Shown here: piece by piece, positions 48,192-61,270 of the stretch
How the letters are laid out: every line of letters starts with the position of its first letter
Position numbering within the stretch: the stretch's first letter is position 1
NCBI RefSeq assembly: GCF_051014685.1
Contig: NW_027478781.1
Span: 487,819 to 551,818, forward strand
Direction of reading: 5' to 3'
DNA length: 64,000 bases
DNA from: Ptiloglossa arizonensis
Lineage: Eukaryota; Arthropoda; Insecta; Hymenoptera; Colletidae
The notes under the pieces: model-generated
What the model was told of the DNA's origin: nothing
The model's database searches: none
Seen by the model: only the letters and a program-made list of their open reading frames with translations
Program-made: the position numbers and the translations under genes

Positions 48192-51100
48192 ATTTTTTCC
48201 CTAGGCCATTCCGGTTAAGCGTTTGGAGCAGCAGAAGTGCGAAAAATTTGTTGTCTTCTCAACCATTTCTTAGCATCAAACTCCCATATCTCGCGAACGG
48301 ATTGACCAAACCAAAAATTCCTGCTGCGTCTGGAAGTAGAAACTCGCCCGATTACAACTGTATGGGTATTTTTATTCCCTAGGCCATTCTGGATAAGCGT
48401 TTGGAGCAGCAGAAGTGCGAAAAATTTGTTGTCTTCTCAACCATTTCTTAGCTTCAAAGTCCCATATCTCGCGAACGGATTGACCTAACCCAAAAATTCC
48501 TACTTCATCTGAAAGTAGAAACTCGCCCGATTACAACGGAATGTGTATTTTTTCCCTAGGCCATTCTGGTTAAGCGTTTGGAGCAGCAGAATTGCGAAAA
48601 ATTTTTTGCCTTCTCAACCATTTCTTGGCTTCAAACTCCCATATCTCGCGAACGGATTGACCTAACCCAAAAATTCCTATTGCATCTGAAAGTAGAAACT
48701 CGTCCGATTACAACGGTATGGGTATTTTTTCCCTAGGCCATTCTGGTTAAGCGTTTGGAGCAGCAGAAGTGCGAAAAATTTGTTATCTTCTCAACCATTT
48801 CTTAGCTTCAAAGTCCCATATCTCGCGAACGGATTGACCAAACCCAAAAATTCCTGCTGCGTCTGAAAGAAGAAACTCGCCCGATTACAGATGTATGCGT
48901 ATTTTTTCCCTAGGCCATTCTGGTTAAGCGCTGGAGCAGCAGAAGTGCGACAAATTTGTTGTCTTCTCCACCATTTCTTAGCTTCAAACTCCCATATCTC
49001 GCGAGCGGATTGACCTAACCCAAAAATTCCTATTGCATCTGAAAGTAGAAACTCGCCCGATTTCAACGGTATGTGTATTTTTTCCCTAGGCCATTCTGGT
49101 TAAGCGTTTGGAGCAGCAGAATTGCAAAAAATTTTTTGCCTTCTCAACCATTTCTTGGCTTCAAACTCCCATATCTCGCGAACGGATTGACCTAACCCAA
49201 AAATTCCTGTTGCGTCTGAAATTAGAAACTCGCCCGATTACAACGGTATGTGTATTTTTTCCCTAGGCCATTCTGGTTAAGCGTTTGGAGCAGCAGAAGT
49301 GCGAAAAATTAGTTGTCTCCTCAACCATTTCTTAGCTTCAAAGTCCCATATCTCGCGAACGGATTGACCAAACCCAAAAATTCCTGTTGCGTCTGAAATT
49401 AGAAACTCGCCCGATTACAACGGTATGTGTATTTTTTGCCTAGGCCATTCTGGTTAAGCGTTTGGAGCAGCAGAATTGCGAAAAATTTTGTGCCTTCTCT
49501 ACCATTTCTTGGGTTCAAACTCCCATATCTCGCGAACGGATTGACCTAACCCAAAAATTCCTGTTGCGTGTGAAAGTAGAAACTCGCCCGATTACAACGG
49601 TATGTGTATTTTTTCCCCAACCCATTCTGGTTAAGCGATTGGAGCAGCAGTAGTGCGAAAAATTTGTTGTCTTGTCAACCATTTCTTAGCTTCAAAGTCC
49701 CATATCTCGCGAACGGATTGACCTAACCCAAAAATTCCTATTGTAACTGAAAGTAGAAACTCGTCCGATTACAACGGTATGGGCATTTTTTCCCTAGGCC
49801 ATTCCGGTTAAGCGTTTGGAGCAGCAGAAGTGCGAAAAATTTGTTGTCTTCTCAACCATTTCTTAGCATCAAACTCCCATATCTCGCGAACGGATTGACC
49901 AAACCAAAAATTCCTGCTGCGTCTGGAAGTAGAAACTCGCCCGATTACAACTGTATGGGTATTTTTATTCCCTAGGCCATTCTGGATAAGCGTTTGGAGC
50001 AGCAGAAGTGCGAAAAATTTGTTGTCTTCTCAACCATTTCTTAGCTTCAAAGTCCCATATCTCGCGAACGGATTGACCTAACCCAAAAATTCCTACTTCA
50101 TCTGAAAGTAGAAACTCGCCCGATTACAACGGAATGTGTATTTTTTCCCTAGGCCATTCTGGTTAAGCGTTTGGAGCAGCAGAATTGCGAAAAATTTTTT
50201 GCCTTCTCAACCATTTCTTGGCTTCAAACTCCCATATCTCGCGAACGGATTGACCTAACCCAAAAATTCCTATTGCATCTGAAAGTAGAAACTCGTCCGA
50301 TTACAACGGTATGGGTATTTTTTCCCTAGGCCATTCTGGTTAAGCGTTTGGAGCAGCAGAAGTGCGAAAAATTTGTTATCTTCTCAACCATTTCTTAGCT
50401 TCAAAGTCCCATATCTCGCGAACGGATTGACCAAACCCAAAAATTCCTGCTGCGTCTGAAAGAAGAAACTCGCCCGATTACAGATGTATGCGTATTTTTT
50501 CCCTAGGCCATTCTGGTTAAGCGCTGGAGCAGCAGAAGTGCGACAAATTTGTTGTCTTCTCCACCATTTCTTAGCTTCAAACTCCCATATCTCGCGAGCG
50601 GATTGACCTAACCCAAAAATTCCTATTGCATCTGAAAGTAGAAACTCGCCCGATTTCAACGGTATGTGTATTTTTTCCCTAGGCCATTCTGGTTAAGCGT
50701 TTGGAGCAGCAGAATTGCAAAAAATTTTTTGCCTTCTCAACCATTTCTTGGCTTCAAACTCCCATATCTCGCGAACGGATTGACCTAACCCAAAAATTCC
50801 TGTTGCGTCTGAAATTAGAAACTCGCCCGATTACAACGGTATGTGTATTTTTTCCCTAGGCCATTCTGGTTAAGCGTTTGGAGCAGCAGAAGTGCGAAAA
50901 ATTAGTTGTCTCCTCAACCATTTCTTAGCTTCAAAGTCCCATATCTCGCGAACGGATTGACCAAACCCAAAAATTCCTGTTGCGTCTGAAATTAGAAACT
51001 CGCCCGATTACAACGGTATGTGTATTTTTTGCCTAGGCCATTCTGGTTAAGCGTTTGGAGCAGCAGAATTGCGAAAAATTTTGTGCCTTCTCTACCATTT

Positions 51101-51377
51101 CTTGGGTTCAAACTCCCATATCTCGCGAACGGATTGACCTAACCCAAAAATTCCTGTTGCGTGTGAAAGTAGAAACTCGCCCGATTACAACGGTATGTGT
51201 ATTTTTTCCCCAACCCATTCTGGTTAAGCGATTGGAGCAGCAGTAGTGCGAAAAATTTGTTGTCTTGTCAACCATTTCTTAGCTTCAAAGTCCCATATCT
51301 CGCGAACGGATTGACCTAACCCAAAAATTCCTATTGTAACTGAAAGTAGAAACTCGTCCGATTACAACGGTATGGGC
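48192..51377 (+). repeat. 9-unit tandem duplication, exactly 1,593 bp period
   Basis: About 48192-49784 is repeated at 49785-51377, at an offset of 1,593 bp (9 x 177; longer and shorter units inside balance out). Markers in both are ATTCCGG, TTAGCATCAAAC, GGATAAGCG, CTACTTCATC, GAAAGAAGAAAC, ACAGATGTATGCG, GTTGTCTCCTC and CCCCAACCC. No internal difference was noticed. Copy 1 of the giant duplication has only one version (about 35.46-37.04 kb), so the doubling is younger than the giant duplication. The right end is marked by the return of ATTCTGG near 51397. Confidence 0.9.
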
Positions 51378-54300
51378 ATTTTTTCCCTAGGCCATTCTGG
51401 TTAAGCGTTTGGAGCAGCAGAATTGCGAAAAATTTTTTGCCTTCTCAACCATTTCTTGGCTTCAAACTCCCATATCTCGCGAACGGATTGAACAAACCCA
51501 AAAATTCCTGCTGCGTCTGAAAGTAGAAACTCGCCCGATTACAACTGTATGCGTATTTTTTCCCTAGGCCTTTCTGGTTAAGCGCTGGAGCAGCAGAAGT
51601 GCGACAAATTTGTTGTCTTGTCAACCATTTCTTAGCTTCAAACTCCCATATCTCGCGAGCGGACTGACCTAACCCAAAAATTCCTATTACATCTGAAAGT
51701 AGAAACTCGCCCGATTACAACGGTATGTGTATTTTTTCCCCAGGCCATTCTGGTTAAGCGTTTGGAGCAGCAGAAGTGCGAAGAATTAGTTGTCTTCTCA
51801 AACATTTCTTAGCTTCAAACTCCCATATCTCGCGAACGGATTGACCAAACCCAAAAATTCCTGTTGCGTCTGAAATTAGAAACTCGCCCGATTACAACGG
51901 TATGTGTATTTTTTGCCTAGGCCATTCTGGTTAAGCGTTTGGAGCAGCAGAATTGCGAAAAATTTTTTGCCTTCTCAACCATTTCTTGGCTTCAAACTCT
52001 CATATCTCGCGAACGGATTGACCAAACCCAAAAATTCCTGCTGCATCTGAAAGTAGAAACTCGCCCGATTACAACGGAATGTGTATTTTTTCCCCAGGCC
52101 ATTCTGGTTAAGCGTTTGGAGCAGCAGAATTGCGAAAAATTTTTTGCCTTCTCAACCATTTCTTGGCTTCAAACTCCCATATCTCGCGAACGAATTGACC
52201 TAACCCAAAAATTCCTGTTGCGTCTGAAATTAGAAACTCGCCCGATTACAACGGTATGTGTATTTTTTCCCCAGGCCATTCTGGTTAAGCGTTTGGAGCA
52301 GCAGAATTGCGAAAAATTTTTTGCCTTCTCAACCATTTCTTGGCTTCAAACTCCCATATCTCGCGAACGAATTGACCTAACCCAAAAATTCCTGTTGCGT
52401 CTGAAATTAGAAACTCGCCCGATTACAACAGTATGGCTACTTTTTCCCTAGGCCATTCTGGTTAAGCGTTTGGAGCAGCAGAAGTGCGAAAAATTTGTTG
52501 TCTTCTCAACCATTTCTTAGCATCAAACTCCCATATCTCGCGAACGGATTGACCAAACCAAAAATTCCTGCTGCGTCTGGAAGTAGAAACTCGCCCGATT
52601 ACAACTGTATGGGTATTTTTATTCCCTAGGCCATTCTGGATAAGCGTTTGGAGCAGCAGAAGTGCGAAAAATTTGTTGTCTTCTCAACCATTTCTTAGCT
52701 TCAAACTCCCATATCTCGCGAACGGATTGACCTAACCCAAAAATTCCTATTGCATCTGAAAGTAGAAACTCGCCCGATTACAACGGAATGTGTATTTTTT
52801 CCCTAGGCCATTCTGGTTAAGCGTTTGGAGCAGCAGAATTGCGAAAAATTTTTTGCCTTCTCAACCATTTCTTGGCTTCAAACTCCCATATCTCGCGAAC
52901 GGATTGACCTAACCCAAAAATTCCTATTGCATCTGAAAGTAGAAACGCGTCCGATTACAACGGTAAGGGTATTTTTTCCCTAGGCCATTCTGGTTAAGCG
53001 TTTGGAGCAGCAGAAGTACGAAAAATTTGTTATCTTCTCAACCATTTCTTAGCTTCAAAGTCCCATATCTCGCGAACGGATTGACCAAACCCAAAAATTC
53101 CTGCTGCGTCTGAAAGTAGAAACTCGCCCGATTACAGATGTATGCGTATTTTCTCCCTAGGCCATTCTGGTTAAGCGCTGGAGCAGCAGAAGTGCGACAA
53201 ATTTGTTGTCTTCTCAACCATTTCTTAGCTTCAAACTCCCATATCTCGCGAGCGGATTGACCTTACCCAAAAATTCCTATTGCATCTGAAAGTAGAAACT
53301 CGCCCGATTTCAACGGTATGTGTATTTTTTCCCTAGGCCATTCTGGTTAAGCGTTTGGAGCAGCAGAATTGCAAAAAATTTTTTGCCTTCTCAACCATTT
53401 CTTGGCTTCAAACTCCCATATCTCGCGAACGGATTGACCTAACCCAAAAATTCCTGTTGCGTCTGAAATTAGAAACTCGCCCGATTACAACGGTATGTGT
53501 ATTTTTTCCCTAGGCCATTCTGGTTAAGCGTTTGGAGCAGCAGAAGTGCGAAAAATTAGTTGTCTTCTCAACCATTTCTTAGCTTCAAAGTCCCATATCT
53601 CGCGAACGGATTGACCAAACCCAAAAATTCCTGTTGCGTCTGAAATTAGAAACTCGCCCGATTACAACGGTATGTGTATTTTTTGCCTAGGCCATTCTGG
53701 TTAAGCGTTTGGAGCAGCAGAATTGCGAAAAATTTTGTGCCTTCTCTATCATTTCTTGGGTTCAAACTCCCATATCTCGCGAACGGATTGACCTAACCCA
53801 AAAATTCCTGTTGCGTGTGAAAGTAGAAACTCGCCCGATTACAACGGTATGTGTATTTTTTCCCCAGCCCATTCTGGTTAAGCGATTGGTGCAGCAGTAG
53901 TGCGAAAAATTTGTTGTCTTGTCAACCATTTCTTAGCTTCAAAGTCCCATATCTCGCGAACGGATTGACCTAACCCAAAAATTCCTATTGTAACTGAAAG
54001 TAGAAACTCGTCCGATTACAACGGTATGGGCTTTTTTTCCCTAGGCCATTCTGGTTAAGCGTTTGGAGCAGCAGAATTGCGAAAAATTTTTTGCCTTCTC
54101 AACCATTTCTTGGCTTCAAACTCCCATATCTCGCGAACGGATTCACCAAACCCAAAAATTCCTGCTGCGTCTGAAAGTAGAAACTCGCCCGATTACAACT
54201 GTATGCGTATTTTTTCCCTAGGCCATTCTGGTTAAGCGCTGGAGCAGCAGAAGTGCGACAAATTTGTTATCTTGTCAAACATTTCTTAGCTTCATACTCC

Positions 54301-55442
54301 CATATCTCGCGAGCGGACCGACCTAACCCAAAAATTCCTATTACATCTGAAAGTAGAAACTCGCCCGATTACAACGGTATGTGTATTTTTTCCCCAGGCC
54401 ATTCTGGTTAAGCGTTTGGAGCAGCAGAAGTGCGAAGAATTAGTTGTCTTCTCAAACATTTCTTAGCTTCAAACTCCCATATCTCGCGAACGGATTGACC
54501 AAACCCAAAAATTCCTGTTGCGTCTGAAATTAGAAACTCGCCCGATTACAACGGTATGTGTATTTTTTGCCTAGGCCATTCTGGTTAAGCGTTTGGAGCA
54601 GCAGAATTGCGAAAAATTTCTTGTCTTCTCAACCATTTCTTAGCTGCAAACTCCCATATCTCACGAACGGATTGACCTAACCCAAAAATTCCTATTGCGT
54701 CTGAAAGTAAAAACTCGCCCGATTACAACGGTATGTGTATTTTTTCCCCAGGCCATTCTGGTTAAGCGTTTGGAGCAGCAGAATTGCGAAAAATTTTTTG
54801 CCTTCTCAACCATTTCTTGGCTTCAAACTCCCATATCTCGCGAACGAATTGACCTAACCCAAAAATTCCTGTTGCGTCTGAAGTTAGAAACTCGCCCGAT
54901 TACAACGGTATGGGTATTTTTTGCCTAGGCCATTCTGGTTAAGCGTTTGGATCTGCAGAAGTGCGAAGAATTAGTTGTCTTCTCAAACATTTCTTAGCTT
55001 CAAACTCCCATATCTCGCGAACGGATTGACCAAACCCAAAAATTCCTGCTTCGTCTGAAAGTAGAAACTCGCCCGATTACAACTGTATGGGTATTTTTAT
55101 TCCCTAGGCCATTCTGGTTAAGCGTTTGGAGCAGCAGAAGTGCGAAAAATTTGTTGTCTTCTCAACCATTTCTTAGCTTCAAACTCCCATATCTCGCGAA
55201 CGGATTGACCAAACCCAAAAATTCCTGCTGCGTCTGAAAGTAGAAACTCGCCCGATTACAACTGTATGGGTATTTTTTCCCTAGGCCATTCTGGTTAAGC
55301 GTTTGGTGCAGCAGAAGTGCGAAAAATTTGTTGTCTTCTCAACCATTTCTTAGCTTCAAACTCCCATATCTCGCGAACGGATTGACCAAACCCGAAAATT
55401 CCTGCTGCGTCTGAAAGTAGAAACTCGCCCGATTACAACTGT

Positions 55443-58400
55443 GTGCGTATTTTTTCCCTAGGCCATTCTGGTTAAGCGCTGGAGCAGCAGAAGTGTGACA
55501 AATTTGTTGTCTTGTCAACCACTTCTTAGATTCAAACTCCTATATCTCGCGAGCGGATTGACCTAACCCAAAAATTCCTATTACATCTGAAAGTAGAAAC
55601 TCGCCCGATTACAACGGTATGTGTATTTTTTCCCCAGGCCATTCTGGTTAAGCGTTTGGAGCAGCAGAAGTGCGAAAAATTTGTTGTCTTCTCAACCATT
55701 TCTTAGCTTCAAACTCCCATATCTCGCGAACGGATTGACCTAACCCAAAAATTCCTATTGCATCTGAAAGTAGAAACTCGCCCGATTACAACGGAATGTG
55801 TATTTTTTCCGTAGGCCATTCTGGTTAAGCGTTTGGAGCAGCAGAATTGCGAAAAATTTTTTGCCTTCTCAACCATTTCTTGGCTTCAAACTCCCATATC
55901 TCGCGAACGGATTGACCTAACCCAAAAATTCCTATTGCATCTGAAAGTAGAAACTCGTCCGATTACAACGGTAAGGGTATTTTTTCCCTAGGCCATTCTG
56001 GTTAAGCGTTTGGAGCAGCAGAAGTGCGAAAAATTTGTTATCTTCTCAACCATTTCTTAGCTTCAAAGTCCCATATCTCGCGAACGGATTGACCAAACCC
56101 AAAAATTCCTGCTGCGTCTGAAAGAAGAAACTCGCCCGATTACAGATGTATGCGTATTTTTTCCCTAGGCCATTCTGGTTAAGCGCTGGAGCAGCAGAAG
56201 TGCGACAAATTTGTTGTCTTCTCAACCATTTCTTAGCTTCAAACTCCCATATCTCGCGAGCGGATTGACCTAACCCAAAAATTCCTATTGCATCTGAAAG
56301 TAGAAACTCGCCCGATTTCAACGGTATGTGTATTTTTTCCCTAGGCCATTCTGGTTAAGCGTTTGGAGCAGCTGAATTGCAAAAAATTTTTTGCCTTCTC
56401 AACCATTTCTTGGCTTCAAACTCCCATATCTCGCGAACGGATTGACCTAACCCAAAAATTCCTGTTGCGTCTGAAATTAGAAACTCGCCCGATTACAACG
56501 GTATGTGTATTTTTTCCCTAGGCCATTCTGGTTAAGCGTTTGGAGCAGCAGAAGTGCGAAAAATTAGTTGTCTTCTCAACCATTTCTTAGCTTCAAAGTC
56601 CCATATCTCGCGAACGGATTGACCAAACCCAAAAATTCCTGTTGCGTCTGAAATTAGAAACTCGCCCGATTACAACGGTATGTGTATTTTTTGCCTAGGC
56701 CATTCTGGTTAAGCGTTTGGAGCAGCAGAATTGCGAAAAATTTTGTGCCTTCTCTACCATTTCTTGGGTTCAAACACCCATATCTCGCGAACGGATTGAC
56801 CTAACCCAAAAATTCCTGTTGCGTGTGAAAGTAGAAACTCGCCCGATTACAACGGTATGTGTATTTTTTCCCCAGCCCATTCTGGTTAAGCGATTGGAGC
56901 AGCAGTAGTGCGAAAAATTTGTTGTCTTGTCAACCATTTCTTAGCTTCAAAGTCCCATATCTCGCGAACGGATTGACCTAACCCAAAAAATTCCTATTGT
57001 AACTGAAAGTAGAAACTCGTCCGATTACAACGGTATGGGCATTTTTTCCCTAGGCCATTCTGGTTAAGCGTTTGGAGCAGCAGAATTGCGAAAAATTTTT
57101 TGCCTTCTCAACCATTTCTTGGCTTCAAACTCCCATATCTCGCGAACGGATTGACCAAACCCAAAAATTCCTGCTGCGTCTGAAAGTAGAAACTCGCCCG
57201 ATTACAACTGTATGCGTATTTTTTCCCTAGGCCATTCTGGTTAAGCGCTGGAGCAGCAGAAGTGCGACAAATTTGTTGTCTTGTCAACCATTTCTTAGCT
57301 TCAAACTCCCATATCTCGCGAGCGGACTGACCAAACCCAAAAATTCCTATTACATCTGAAAGTAGAAACTCGCCCGATTACAACGGTATGTGTATTTTTT
57401 CCCTAGGCCATTCTGGTTAAGCGCTGGAGCAGCAGAAGTGTGACAAATTTGTTGTCTTGTCAACCATTTCTTAGCTTCAAACTCCTATATCTCGCGAGCG
57501 GATTGACCTAACCCAAAAATTCCTATTACATCTGAAAGTGGAAACTCGCCCGATTACAACGGTATGTGTATTTTTTCCCCAGGCCATTCTGGTTAAGCGT
57601 TTGGAGCAGCAGAATTGCGAAAAATTTTTTGCCTTCTCAACCATTTCTTGGCTTCAAACTCCCATATCTCGCGAACGAATTGACCTAACCCAAAAATTCC
57701 TGTTGCATCTGAAAGTAGAAACTCGCCCGATTACAACGGTATGTGTATTTTTTCCCCAGGCCATTCTGGTTAAGCGTTTGGAGCAGCAGAATTGCGAAAA
57801 ATTTTTTGCCTTCTCAACCATTTCTTGGCTTCAAACTCCCATATCTCGCGAACGAATTGACCTAACCCAAAAATTCCTGTTGCGTCTGAAATTAGAAACT
57901 CGCCCGATTACAACGGTATGCGTATTTTTTGCCTAGGCCATTCTGGTTAAGCGTTTGGATCAGCAGAAGTGCGAAGAATTAGTTGTCTTCTCAAACATTT
58001 CTTAGCTTCAAACTCCCATATCTCGCGAACGGATTGACCAAACCCAAAAATTCCTGCTTCGTCTGAAAGTAGAAACTTGCCCGATTACAACTGTATGGGT
58101 ATTTTTATTCCCTAGGCCATTCTGGTTAAGCGTTTGGAGCAGCAGAAGTGCGAAAAATTTGTTGTCTTCTCAACCATTTCTTAGCTTCAAACACACATAT
58201 CTCGCGAACGGATTGACCAAACCCAAAAATTCCTGCTGCGTCTGAAAGTAGAAACTCGCCCGATTACAACTGTATGGGTATTTTTTCCCTAGGCCATTCT
58301 GGTTAAGCGTTTGGAGCAGCAGAAGTGCGAAAAATTTGTTGTCTTCTCAACCATTGCTTAGCTTCAAACTCCCATATCTCGCGAACGGATTGACCAAACC

Positions 58401-61270
58401 CGAAAATTCCTGCTGCGTCTGAAAGTAGAAACTCGCCCGATTACAACTGTGTGCGTATTTTTTCCCTAGGCCATTCTGGTTAAGCGCTGGAGCAGCAGAA
58501 GTGTGACAAATTTTTTGTCTTGTCAACCATTTCTTAGCTTCAAACTCCTATATCTCGCGAGCGGATTGACCTAACCCAAAAATTCCTATTACATCTGAAA
58601 GTAGAAACTCGCCCGATTACAACGGTATGTGTATTTTTTCCCCAGGCCATTCTGGTTAAGCGTTTGGAGCAGCAGAATTGCGAAAAATTTTTTGCCTTCT
58701 CAACCATTTCTTGGCTTCAAACTCCCATATCTCGCGAACGAATTGACCTAACCCAAAGATTCCTGTTGCGTCTGAAATTAGAAACTCGCCCGATTACAAC
58801 GGTATGGGTATTTTTTCCCTAGGCCATTCTGGTTAAGCGTTTGGAGCAGCAGAAGTGCGAAAAATTTGTTGTCTTCTCAACCATTTCTTAGCATCAAACT
58901 CCCATATCTCGCGAACGGATTGACCAAACCAAAAATTCCTGCTGCGTCTGGAAGTAGAAACTCGCCCGATTACAACTGTATGGGTATTTTTATTCCCTAG
59001 GCCATTCTGGATAAGCGTTTGGAGCAGCAGAAGTGCGAAAAATTTGTTGTCTTCTCAACCATTTCTTAGCTTCAAACTCCCATATCTCGCGAACGGATTG
59101 ACCTAACCCAAAAATTCCTATTGCATCTGAAAGTAGAAACTCGCCCGATTACAACTGTATGGGTATTTTTTCCCTAGGCCATTCTGGTTAAGCGTTTGGA
59201 GCAGCAGAAGTGCGAAAAATTTGTTGTCTTCTCAACCATTTCTTAGCTTCAAACTCCCATATCTCGCGAACGGATTGACCAAACCCGAAAATTCCTGCTG
59301 CGTCTGAAAGTAGAAACTCGCCCGATTACAACTGTGTGCGTATTTTTTCCCTAGGCCATTATGGTTAAGCGCTGGAGCAGCAGAAGTGTGACAAATTTTT
59401 TGTCTTGTCAACCATTTCTTAGCTTCAAACTCCTATATCTCGCGAGCGGATTGACCTAACCCAAAAATTCCTATTACATCTGAAAGTAGAAACTCGCCCG
59501 ATTACAACGGTATGTGTATTTTTTCCCCAGGCCATTCTGGTTAAGCGTTTGGAGCAGCAGAATTGCGAAAAATTTTTTGCCTTCTCAACCATTTCTTGGC
59601 TTCAAACTCCCATATCTCGCGAACGAATTGACCTAACCCAAAAATTCCTGTTGCGTCTGAAATTAGAAACTCGCCCGATTACAACGGTATGTGTATTTTT
59701 TCTCTAGGCCATTCTGGTTAAGCGTTTGGAGCAGCAGAAGTGCGAAAAATTTGTTGTCTTCTCAACCATTTCTTAGCTTCAAACTCCCATATCTCGCGAA
59801 CGGATTGACCAAACCCGAAAATTCCTGCTGCGTCTGAAAGTAGAAACTCGCCCGATTACAACTGTGTGCGTATTTTTTCCCTAGGCCATTATGGTTAAGC
59901 GCTGGAGCAGCAGAAGTGTGACAAATTTTTTGTCTTGTCAACCATTTCTTAGCTTCAAACTCCTATATCTCGCGAGCGGATTGACCTAACCCAAAAATTC
60001 CTATTACATCTGAAAGTAGAAACTCGCCCGATTACAACGGTAAGTGTATTTTTTCCCTAGGCCATTCTGGTTAAGCGTTTGGAGCAGCAGAAGTGCGAAA
60101 AATTTGTTGTCTTCTCAACCATTTCTTAGCATCAAACTCCCATATCTCGCGAACGGATTGACCAAACCAAAAATTCCTGCTGCGTCTGGAAGTAGAAACT
60201 CGCCCGATTACAACTGTATGGGTATTTTTATTCCCTAGGCCATTCTGGATAAGCGTTTGGAGCAGCAGAAGTGCGAAAAATTTGTTGTCTTCTCAACCAT
60301 TTCTTAGCTTCAAACTCCCATATCTCGCGAACGGATTGACCTAACCCAAAAATTCCTATTGCATCTGAAAGTAGAAACTCGCCCGATTACAACGGAATGT
60401 GTATTTTTTCCCTAGGCCATTCTGGTTAAGCGTTTGGAGCAGCAGAATTGCGAAAAATTTTTTGCCTTCTCAACCATTTCTTGGCTTCAAACTCCCATAT
60501 CTCGCGAACGGATTGACCTAACCCAAAAATTCCTATTGCATCTGAAAGTAGAAACTCGTCCGATTACAACGGTAAGGGTATTTTTTCCCTAGGCCATTCT
60601 GGTTAAGCGTTTGGAGCAGCAGAAGTGCGAAAAATTTGTTATCTTCTCAACCATTTCTTAGCTTCAAAGTCCCATATCTCGCGAACGGATTGACCAAACC
60701 CAAAAATTCCTGCTGCGTCTGAAAGTAGAAACTCGCCCGATTACAGATGTATGCGTATTTTTTCCCTAGGCCATTCTGGTTAAGCGCTGGAGCAGCAGAA
60801 GTGCGACAAATTTGTTGTCTTCTCAACCATTTCTTAGCTTCAAACTCCCATATCTGGCGAGCGGATTGACCTAACCCAAAAATTCCTATTGCATCTGAAA
60901 GTAGAAACTCGCCCGATTTCAACGGTATGTGTATTTTTTCCCTAGGCCATTCTGGTTAAGCGTTGTGGAGCAGCAGAATTGCAAAAAATTTTTTGCCTTC
61001 TCAACCATTTCTTGGCTTCAAACTCCCATATCTCGCGAACGGATTGACCTAACCCAAAAATTCCTGTTGCGTCTGAAATTAGAAACTCGCCCGATTACAA
61101 CGGTATGTCTATTTTTTCCCTAGGCCATTCTGGTTAAGCGTTTGGAGCAGCAGAAGTGCGAAAAATTAGTTGTCTTCTCAACCATTTCTTAGCTTCAAAG
61201 TCCCATATCTCGCGAACGGATTGACCAAACCCAAAAATTCCTGTTGCGTCTGAAATTAGAAACTCGTCCG
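55443..61270 (+). repeat. Satellite block with 26-unit recurrence (4,601 bp)
   Basis: Units continue the families seen at 35-55 kb. About 55.67-57.33 kb matches 60.27-61.93 kb at an offset of 4,601 bp, with GGAATGTGTA, GTTATCTTC, ACAGATGTATGCG, TTGCAAAAAA, TTGTGCCTTCTCT and CCTATTGTAACTG in the same order. Between them lie runs of type B units with CGAACGAATTG and CCCCAGG (about 57.5-57.9, 58.6, 59.5 kb) and units with ACCCGAAAATTCC, GTGTGCGTA and AGTGTGACAAATTT. No gene or foreign insertion was seen. Confidence 0.8.
59173..60042 (+). repeat. 3-unit tandem duplication, 530 bp period
   Basis: About 59173-59512 recurs at 59703-60042, offset 530 bp (177 + 177 + 176). Shared markers are ACCCGAAAATTCC, CTGTGTGCG, CCATTATGGTTAAGCG, GCGCTGG, GTGTGACAAATTTTTTG and CTCCTATATC. 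The rare CCATTATGG occurs in both copies. The match ends at GGTATGTG against GGTAAGTG. A less similar relative lacking the ATTATGG change is at about 58.4 kb, 885 bp upstream. Confidence 0.84.

Larger units (their letters stand above)
41109..55442 (+). repeat. Giant tandem duplication, copy 2, expanded to 14,334 bp
   Basis: Second copy of 29605-41108, abutting it. Relative to copy 1 it carries four gains: about 354 bp (2 units) near 42.46-42.81 kb, 353 bp (2 units) near 43.28-43.63 kb, 530 bp (3 units) near 44.57-45.09 kb and 1,593 bp (9 units) near 49.8-51.4 kb. Together these are 2,830 bp, exactly the change of offset from 11,504 to 14,334. The match ends at 55495, where AGTGCGACAAA becomes AGTGTGACAAA. 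Examples of private differences are GACCAAACCC/GAACAAACCC near 51487 and GACCTAACCC/GACCTTACCC near 53265. Confidence 0.9.
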
